From contig WBUV01000006.1 of NCBI GenBank assembly GCA_008933525.1, positions 1 through 21,620 of the forward strand: a stretch of 21,620 bases of DNA, read 5' to 3'. Below are positions 16,059 through 21,620 of this stretch, piece by piece. Below the pieces are notes generated by a model that saw nothing but the letters and a program-made list of their open reading frames with translations, was not told the DNA's origin and made no database searches. Within the stretch, counting starts at the first letter, position 1. Each line of letters opens with the position of its first letter. Position numbers and translations under genes: made by a program. The stretch is from Bacteroidales bacterium (lineage in GTDB: Bacteria; Bacteroidota; Bacteroidia; Bacteroidales; Tenuifilaceae).

Positions 16059-17126
16059 ATGAAAATTTCGACCGATAGCATAATTCTTTCTAAAAGGCAT
16101 AGGGTGTTATGGCAAATAATTTACTGGATATTTGCCTCGTTAACCCTACTTTTTGTTTTCAGCAATAGCCAATACGATTTTGCTGTAAGAGTTGCTGTAT
16201 CCATTGCTATTTGTGCAACTAGTTTTGGTGTAAGTTCGTTTATAAATTACATCCTTATCCCCAAGTATCTTTTTGGAGGAAAACTATTTAAATTCATCTA
16301 CCTTCTATTATTTTCTGTGCTTTTTTCGGTTTGGATTAACCTTTTAAGCATAATTTTTATTCTTTGGTACACATCATCCTATTTCCCAGGTTCGTCTTTA
16401 CCCAACAGAACTGACCTGATGCTTCTTATTTCGGGTAGTTTTTTAATGATCACTTTTGCAGCAATTATTCATTTTATAAAGGAAACCTACTCTAAAATAA
16501 TTGAGCGTAACCGTGCTGAGCAGCAAAAAACCGAAACAGAATTGAAGTTGCAAGAGGCAAAACTAAAACTACTTCAAGGTCAACTGCATCCACATTTTTT
16601 ATTCAATATGCTTAATAACCTTTATGGACTTTGGATTGAGAATTCCAAATCGACCCCTGATGTAATATTGAAACTATCATCGTTGCTCGACTATATGCTT
16701 TACGAATGCGACAAAGATAAAGTACCATTAAAGAATGAATTACAGTTCATTAATAATTATATAGAACTGGAAAGGCTCAGACACGATGATAGGTTGAAGG
16801 TTGAAGTGCATATCCCTGAGATTTTAGATAACTATTCGATTGCGCCTTTAATCCTCTTCTGTTTTGTGGAAAATGCCTTTAAGCACGGAGCAAATAAAAC
16901 TAGCGGAGATAGCAGCATTGCTATTAACCTCAAAATAAAAAATGAATTGTTAGTGTTCGATGTTCAAAATAGTTTTGTAAATAATAGTGAGCCAAAAACC
17001 AGCAATGGAGTGGGATTGAAAAACCAGAAAGAACGATTGAATTTGATTTACCCCGAGAGTCATAAATTAGAATTAGTCAGTAGCAATGGCATTTATAGCG
17101 CAACCCTCACTCTGAAACTGAATTAA
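16059..17126 (+). CDS. LytS-type sensor histidine kinase
   Basis: A 355-residue membrane kinase. Four predicted helices lie at about 16-35, 43-68, 76-100 and 120-140 with little extracytoplasmic sequence, then a coiled linker (about 148-172). Next is the His_kinase domain of the LytS/YehU class, with QLHPHFLFNMLNNLY and the phospho-accepting His179. The ATPase part has PLILFCFVENAFKHG (N box) and NGVGLKNQKERL (G box). It senses a signal in or near the membrane and phosphorylates the regulator encoded one base downstream. The ATG at 16059 is preferred: an in-frame TTG at 15984 would add 25 residues with no membrane or signal character, and the -7 element lies between the two candidates. Confidence 0.93.
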   Translation: MKISTDSIILSKRHRVLWQIIYWIFASLTLLFVFSNSQYDFAVRVAVSIAICATSFGVSSFINYILIPKYLFGGKLFKFIYLLLFSVLFSVWINLLSIIFILWYTSSYFPGSSLPNRTDLMLLISGSFLMITFAAIIHFIKETYSKIIERNRAEQQKTETELKLQEAKLKLLQGQLHPHFLFNMLNNLYGLWIENSKSTPDVILKLSSLLDYMLYECDKDKVPLKNELQFINNYIELERLRHDDRLKVEVHIPEILDNYSIAPLILFCFVENAFKHGANKTSGDSSIAINLKIKNELLVFDVQNSFVNNSEPKTSNGVGLKNQKERLNLIYPESHKLELVSSNGIYSATLTLKLN

Positions 17127-17127
17127 A

Positions 17128-17832
17128 ATGAATAAAAAATCAACATATAGTTGTATAATTATTGATGATGAACCCATTGCGCTTAGGGTTATTGGTGGGT
17201 ATATTGAAAAAATTGATGATATTGCCGTAGTTGGAAGTTTTACAAACGCCCTTGATGCCCTTAAAATATTAAGAAATCAGAAAGTCGATTTAATTTTTCT
17301 TGACATCGAAATGCCTGGGATAAACGGACTTGATTTTCTTAAATCGATTCCACAGCCACCAATGGTGATATTTACCACCGCCTACCGCAACTATGCCGCC
17401 GAGGCATTTGATGTTGATGCACTCGATTATCTTGTTAAGCCAATTCCTTTTGAGCGATTCCTGAAAGCAATTAATAAGTTTTATGACACTGTAAAACCCG
17501 CAGCAGTCAACATTGCTCTGCATGAGCAAAAACATATCGTCTTAAAGTCCGACAAGAAGAATTACAAGGTTGATATAGACGATATTCTATTTATAGAGAG
17601 TATGGACGATTACGTTAAAGTCCATACAACGCAAAAAACGCTAGTTTGCTACTTGCGGTTAACTGGAATTGAAGCAATGCTCGATAATAGCCAGTTTATC
17701 AGGATTCATCGTGCCTATATTGTGAACAAAAAACGGATTAGCATTTTTACCCACGCATTCGTGCAGGTAAATAATCAGCAACTACCAATTGGTCGTAGTT
17801 ATAGAGATGAGGTTGTGAAAAGGTTGGAGTAG
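17128..17832 (+). CDS. LytTR-family response regulator
   Basis: A 234-residue DNA-binding regulator and cognate partner of the preceding kinase. Its ATG comes one base after the kinase stop, indicating translational coupling. The receiver domain (about 8-125) shows IIDDE, phospho-acceptor Asp59 in FLDIEMPG, FTTAY and the LVKPI lysine. The LytTR domain (about 137-232) has IVLKSDKKNYKV, IDDILFIESMDDYVKVHT, FIRIHRAYIVN and a terminal LPIGRSYRDEV. LytTR proteins bind direct repeats upstream of few targets, often adjacent. Divergent candidates here are the short channel-like gene at 15409 and the operon itself, but I could not identify a sure binding site. Confidence 0.95.
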   Translation: MNKKSTYSCIIIDDEPIALRVIGGYIEKIDDIAVVGSFTNALDALKILRNQKVDLIFLDIEMPGINGLDFLKSIPQPPMVIFTTAYRNYAAEAFDVDALDYLVKPIPFERFLKAINKFYDTVKPAAVNIALHEQKHIVLKSDKKNYKVDIDDILFIESMDDYVKVHTTQKTLVCYLRLTGIEAMLDNSQFIRIHRAYIVNKKRISIFTHAFVQVNNQQLPIGRSYRDEVVKRLE

Positions 17833-17858
17833 ATTTTCGAATTAGAATCCATAAATAG

Positions 17859-17886
17859 AATAGCCCCGAATAAACACGGGGCTATT
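17859..17886 (+). terminator. Terminator behind the two-component operon
   Basis: A perfect 10-bp stem, AATAGCCCCG (17859-17868) and CGGGGCTATT (17877-17886), encloses eight bases and is followed by the T-rich GATATCTCTTCCTTTT. It lies 26 bases after the regulator stop and may also act on the convergent hexosaminidase gene. Confidence 0.85.
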
Positions 17887-17942
17887 GATATCTCTTCCTT
17901 TTGAGAGTTCAAATTTGTAAATCAATAATGAATCTGTTCAAT

Positions 17943-20195
17943 TTACTCAACCACAATTTCATCGGCAAAAAGCCACGAGGGTGAGCCTGCGGCTGGGTGC
18001 CAATCGGGACAGTTGCCTATGCTGTGAGCAACCATTTTAATGTAACGACAAGTTACACCGTTTACATCGGCTGAGAAATCGTGGCGGAACATTCCCTCGT
18101 TTTCGGGTTTCACCTGCGAATCAATTGTTGCAATAACATTATAACTGTTTCCATCTGTAGAGGCTAGAAATTCAACCTGCCTTGGTACAAATATCCAAGA
18201 TGGGTTGGATTGAAAAAATCCAACTGAGACTGAATTTACAGCTTGGGTCTCGCCCAAATCTAGTACTGCTGTCATATCGCTACCCTGAACAGCCTGCCAA
18301 ATGCCATCGTTGTAGGAGCCTGTTCCTTTGCGGCCATCAGCCAAAGCCTGTAGGCCTCCACCCATGTACTTTTGTGCAGGAGTAAACCCTAACGCTAAAT
18401 TTTTTCCTGTCGATTTCGATAGCACAAGTTCCCTGCTAAAAACTTCGCCTACTCTACTATCGCCAATAAACGCTGCGGCATTAATGGATGTTGATTTTGT
18501 AACAAAAAATGGCTTGGTATATTTGGTGGATTTTGTTGTGGGCTCAGTTCCGTCGGTAGTATAGTAAATTTCCAGATTCTCCTGTCCTCGCTCAATGCTT
18601 ACTGTGATTGATTTTAAATCCTCGGATAACTGGCTGTTTATTGTTACTGCACTTTGCTCAAAGCCATAGTTCACGCCCAAGCTAGTTAATCGGCCATAAT
18701 GCGTGCGCACACGCTTTAGGAATTGCTCGTAGTTGCGCTCTACAGGGCTTGTCCAAAGCACCTCGCTAATAGCCAAAATACGTGGGAATAACTTGGAGTC
18801 AACGGTTTCTTGTGGTGCACGTTCGCTCCACATATTACACTCGCCGCCAACAATCAACTCCTGCTGTTCTGCTGCAATACCATCCGGAATTGGATTAAAT
18901 GAGTAAACCTTTTGTAAATTGGTAACTTCTACCGGATAATCGAAGTAACAATGGCTAGTAGGCGATACAATTACTGGCGCACCAACAGCTACAGATGCTT
19001 CGGCTCTATCAATTCCTCGCCAAGCCTGCACAGTGGCATTGTGAGGGCGACCACCATCCAGAATCTCATCCCAACCAATAATTTTTCTTTCCTTTGTTTC
19101 CAAAAACTCGGCTATTCGGCTTATAAAATATCGTTGTAACTGCTCATAATCGTGCAGTTTTTGCTTTTTAAGTAGATGCTGACATTTTGGACAATTCTCC
19201 CAACGGTACTTTGGGGCCTCATCGCCACCAATATGGATATACGGGAAAGGAAACAGGTCAACAACCTCGGTTAATACATCCTGCAAAAACATATAGGTTG
19301 AATCGTTTCCTGCGCAGTAAATATCCTTGAACACACCCCAACTAGTTTCAACTTTTAATGGTTTACCCGTGCACGAAAATTGAGGATAGGCCGCAAGTGC
19401 AGCAACAGAATGCCCGGGCATCTCAATTTCTGGAACAACATTAACATAACGTTCTGCCGCATAGGCTACCACCTCGCGAATATCGTCCTGGGTGTAATAA
19501 CCTCCATAGTTTGTACCATCGGCTAACTGTCGCCAAGCGCCAATCTCTGTTAATTTTGGATACTTTTTAATCTCAATTCGCCAGCCTTGGTCTTCGGTTA
19601 GATGCCAATGCAGAATATTCATCTTATGGTAAGCCAATAAATCGATATAGCGCTTCACAAAATCCTTGGTCATAAAATGACGGCAGCAATCAAGGTTCAG
19701 ACCACGCCACGCAAACTTGGGCTTATCAACTATCAGCACATTTGGGATTGATATTTTGCTGTACTTTGAATCGGCATTTTCAAAATCGGCTGGCATTAAC
19801 TGACGTAAAGTTTGAATAGCATAGAAATACCCCGAACCTGAATTGGCTCGAATTATAATTCCATTTCTTGATACAGATAACTCATAACCCTCGCTACCTA
19901 AAGAATCACTAACACCAGTCATAGTAAAATAAATATCTCTAATGGTTGCAGATGAATTCACAACATCGGATAGCTCCAACTCAATCCCTTTAGCTTTAAG
20001 CATCTCCTGAAAATACTTAGCAACTTTAATGGCTGCGCTATCGGCCTTATCAATAATAATTTTTGTAGATTTACTTAACTTGAAAGTCCCCTGCTCCTGA
20101 ATCATCTGAATGGGCGCTGGAATAATATTTATCTCTTGTTGCTTGCAGGATAAAAGTGCTATACCAAGCAAAATTGGAAGGATTATATGTTTCAT
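17943..20195 (-). CDS. Lipoprotein beta-N-acetylhexosaminidase (GH20) with C-terminal F5/8-type domain
   Basis: A 750-residue exo-enzyme that should remove terminal GlcNAc or GalNAc from chitin-like, peptidoglycan or host glycans. The lipobox LLSC puts the lipidated Cys at residue 17, so it is membrane-anchored, perhaps surface-exposed. Domains in order are: GH20b N-domain (about 22-155); GH20 barrel (about 158-505) with R164 in FAWRGLNLD, WHLTEDQGWR, PEIEMPGH and catalytic D325-E326 in HIGGDEAPKY; a chitobiase/HEX C-terminal beta domain with YYTTDGTEPTT (about 515-590); and an F5/8 discoidin-like carbohydrate-binding domain (about 600-750, ALADGRKG, VPRQVEFLASTDG, CRYIKMVA). Length and residues are complete. 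No SusCD pair or other glycan genes adjoin it, so it is not part of a visible polysaccharide locus. Confidence 0.94.
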   Translation of the reverse strand: MKHIILPILLGIALLSCKQQEINIIPAPIQMIQEQGTFKLSKSTKIIIDKADSAAIKVAKYFQEMLKAKGIELELSDVVNSSATIRDIYFTMTGVSDSLGSEGYELSVSRNGIIIRANSGSGYFYAIQTLRQLMPADFENADSKYSKISIPNVLIVDKPKFAWRGLNLDCCRHFMTKDFVKRYIDLLAYHKMNILHWHLTEDQGWRIEIKKYPKLTEIGAWRQLADGTNYGGYYTQDDIREVVAYAAERYVNVVPEIEMPGHSVAALAAYPQFSCTGKPLKVETSWGVFKDIYCAGNDSTYMFLQDVLTEVVDLFPFPYIHIGGDEAPKYRWENCPKCQHLLKKQKLHDYEQLQRYFISRIAEFLETKERKIIGWDEILDGGRPHNATVQAWRGIDRAEASVAVGAPVIVSPTSHCYFDYPVEVTNLQKVYSFNPIPDGIAAEQQELIVGGECNMWSERAPQETVDSKLFPRILAISEVLWTSPVERNYEQFLKRVRTHYGRLTSLGVNYGFEQSAVTINSQLSEDLKSITVSIERGQENLEIYYTTDGTEPTTKSTKYTKPFFVTKSTSINAAAFIGDSRVGEVFSRELVLSKSTGKNLALGFTPAQKYMGGGLQALADGRKGTGSYNDGIWQAVQGSDMTAVLDLGETQAVNSVSVGFFQSNPSWIFVPRQVEFLASTDGNSYNVIATIDSQVKPENEGMFRHDFSADVNGVTCRYIKMVAHSIGNCPDWHPAAGSPSWLFADEIVVE

Positions 20196-20224
20196 CGGTT
20201 CTGTTTAGTTTGTTTAGATAAAAT

Positions 20225-20237
20225 GGGTTCGCAACCC
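20225..20237. promoter_or_regulatory. Inverted repeat between divergent GH20 and nitroreductase genes
   Basis: GGGTT-CGC-AACCC is a perfect 5-bp inverted repeat, notably G+C-rich for its surroundings, placed 30 bases upstream of the hexosaminidase start. It could be an operator for that gene. It is too short to exclude chance. Confidence 0.25.
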
Positions 20238-20352
20238 TAAAAGTAGTAAATGTTTGGAAGATTTTTCACTTGAATGTACATTGAGAACAAATTGCCTATA
20301 AAAACTGTTGTTTGGGTACTTAAATCATCTGAAAAAATAAAAATCAATTAAT

Positions 20353-21009
20353 ATGACAAAGCAAGAAATTTTATCGGCATTCCAGTTTCGCCATGCTTGC
20401 AAGGAGTTCGATAGCACTAAGAAAATCTCCGATGAGGATTTTGAGTTTATTCTCGAAACAGCAAGGCTTTCGCCCAGTTCATTTGGTTATGAGCCTTGGC
20501 ATTTTATTGTGGTTCAAAATCCAGAACTTCGTGAGAAAATAAAAGAAGGGGCATGGGGAGCACCGCTAAAATTTGATACCGCAAGCCACGTTTTAGTTTG
20601 CCTTGCAATGAAATCGGAGATGATACGTTACGATAGTCCTTATATCAAGCAGTTCACAAAAGAAGTTCAGAAACTATCTGACGAATATATTGCCCGCAGG
20701 GAAAAATTCTACGAGAATTTTCAGAAGAGCGATTTTGACCTAACCGACGACCGCAAACTTTTCGATTGGGCCACCAAGCAAACCTATATTGCAATGGGCA
20801 ATATGATGACAGCCGCTGCAATGATTGGCATAGACTCTTGTCCTATTGAAGGTTTCAACCAAAGACTCACCGATGCGATTTTATCAAAGGATTTTGGTGT
20901 TGATACAAACAAATATGGTGTTGCATATATGCTTGCATTTGGCTATCGGAAAAATCCTCAGGGACTAAAAACCCGTAGGGCATTGGAACAAATAGTTACC
21001 CGGATGTAA
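20353..21009 (+). CDS. NfsB-like FMN nitroreductase family protein
   Basis: A 218-residue cytosolic FMN enzyme that transfers hydride from NAD(P)H to nitro compounds, quinones or similar acceptors. Family marks are FRHACKEFD near the start (FMN phosphate contact), RLSPSSFGYEPWHFIVV (about 39-55), DTASHVLVCLA, a KQTYIAMGNMMTAAAMIGIDSCPIEGF stretch (about 141-168, dimer interface and flavin pocket), and LAFGYR near the C terminus. Length and spacing agree with E. coli NfsB (217 residues). The natural substrate cannot be told from sequence. The start is the ATG after ATCAATTAAT; no Shine-Dalgarno is evident. It is followed 60 bases later by the TapB-like gene on the same strand. Confidence 0.93.
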   Translation: MTKQEILSAFQFRHACKEFDSTKKISDEDFEFILETARLSPSSFGYEPWHFIVVQNPELREKIKEGAWGAPLKFDTASHVLVCLAMKSEMIRYDSPYIKQFTKEVQKLSDEYIARREKFYENFQKSDFDLTDDRKLFDWATKQTYIAMGNMMTAAAMIGIDSCPIEGFNQRLTDAILSKDFGVDTNKYGVAYMLAFGYRKNPQGLKTRRALEQIVTRM

Positions 21010-21069
21010 ATGAATAACGAATTAAAAATAATACTACCTTTAACATCAAATCTCTAAAATCTAATATCT

Positions 21070-21620
21070 ATGAAAAAATTAATTCTACTAGTAGTTATTG
21101 CTTTTGTTGGCGTTACATTAAATGCACAGGATTTATTCTTCCCAACTAAAGAGGGAACAGTGCTTGTTTATAAGCATTTCGATAAAAAAGATAAAGTAAC
21201 CAGCATTGTGAAGTACACAATAAAAAGCATAAAAAAATTAGGTGATGATATGGACATTACCTACCTCTGCGAGGTTAATGATGCTAAGGACAAAGCCGTT
21301 TACAACGAGGAAATTACAATCAAGAAACGTGGCGATAAGATGTTTTTTGATATGACCAATTATATGAGTAAGGCTGCATTCCAACAAAACGGACAAATTC
21401 CAGCAGAATTGCAAGTTACAGGAAATAGTTTAGAAATACCTAATAATCCAACTCCTGGTCAAACGCTTCCAGATGCATCGCTTGAGATGGCAATTAAGAT
21501 GGGTTTTGTTAATATGAAAACTACAGTAAACGTTACAAATCGCAAGGTTGAGGCAAAAGAGGATGTTAAGGTTGCTGCCGGAACGTTTAACGCTTATAAA
21601 TTTACAGCAAATGTAAACAC
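21070..21620 (+). CDS. Exported TapB/DUF3108-like protein, N-terminal part (cut by window end)
   Basis: An open frame from ATG 21070 runs 183 codons to the window edge without a stop. It begins with a signal peptide (KKLILLVVIAFVGVTLNA, then QDLFFP). The mature protein opens with FFPTKEGTVLVYKHFDKKDK, followed by alternating strands, QIPAELQVTGNSLEIPNNP, a TLPDASLEM turn, and KVAAGTFNAYKFTA. This is the pattern I associate with TapB/DUF3108-type exported beta proteins of Bacteroidota, whose role is unknown. TACCTTTA about 36 bases before the ATG resembles a -7 element with one mismatch, so it may be transcribed independently of the nitroreductase. The C terminus is missing. Confidence 0.65.
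   Translation, partial: MKKLILLVVIAFVGVTLNAQDLFFPTKEGTVLVYKHFDKKDKVTSIVKYTIKSIKKLGDDMDITYLCEVNDAKDKAVYNEEITIKKRGDKMFFDMTNYMSKAAFQQNGQIPAELQVTGNSLEIPNNPTPGQTLPDASLEMAIKMGFVNMKTTVNVTNRKVEAKEDVKVAAGTFNAYKFTANVN

Noticed and set aside
1..21620. CRISPR array, insertion sequence, prophage or tRNA-associated island
   Set aside because: No regularly spaced direct repeats, no transposase, integrase or phage gene, and no tRNA-like cloverleaf were found on either strand by reading.

Overview
The window looks like chromosomal DNA of a Bacteroidota bacterium, probably order Bacteroidales or a near relative. The evidence is: A+T-rich sequence by eye; few Shine-Dalgarno sites; Bacteroidota-type promoter elements (TAnnTTTG, once with TTTG 19 bases upstream); a PAS-rich hybrid histidine kinase; small secreted proteins with Bacteroidota-type domains; and a lipoprotein GH20 hexosaminidase. 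I see no tRNA or rRNA gene, insertion sequence, integrase, CRISPR array or phage gene.

Left part (1-9593). The 3' end of pdxH runs into, and overlaps by two bases with, a convergent gene for a cytosolic six-PAS hybrid histidine kinase. On the same minus strand upstream of the kinase lie glnA (type I-like glutamine synthetase) and valS (valyl-tRNA synthetase), each followed by a hairpin terminator. A small exported LPP20-like protein is transcribed away from valS. It meets a convergent DUF6265-like exported protein at a strong bidirectional terminator.

Centre (9674-13724). This is the most unusual part: a minus-strand operon gatE, outer-membrane barrel protein, gatD. GatD and GatE form the tRNA-dependent amidotransferase that converts Glu-tRNA(Gln) to Gln-tRNA(Gln), and in textbook distributions this complex is archaeal. 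Both proteins look intact, with the GatD catalytic residues and the GatE-specific AspRS-like insert. A good TTTG-N19-TAACTTTA promoter stands in front of gatE. A short beta-barrel gene with signal peptide sits between the two subunit genes at close spacing.

Right part (13725-21620). A gene-poor stretch with a long imperfect hairpin is followed by a secreted beta-propeller/Ig-like protein whose upstream region carries a 24-bp perfect palindrome. Next come a 119-residue MotA/TolQ/ExbB-like membrane protein without an ExbD partner and a divergent LytS/LytTR-type two-component pair, whose kinase gene starts right behind a -7 element (probable leaderless mRNA). A GH20 lipoprotein with C-terminal carbohydrate-binding module, an NfsB-like nitroreductase and the 5' part of a TapB/DUF3108-like exported protein complete the window.

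Functionally, most of the window is ordinary housekeeping plus signalling. Three amino-acid/tRNA genes (glnA, valS, gatDE) are near each other, but they have separate transcription signals, so a shared pathway is only suggestive.
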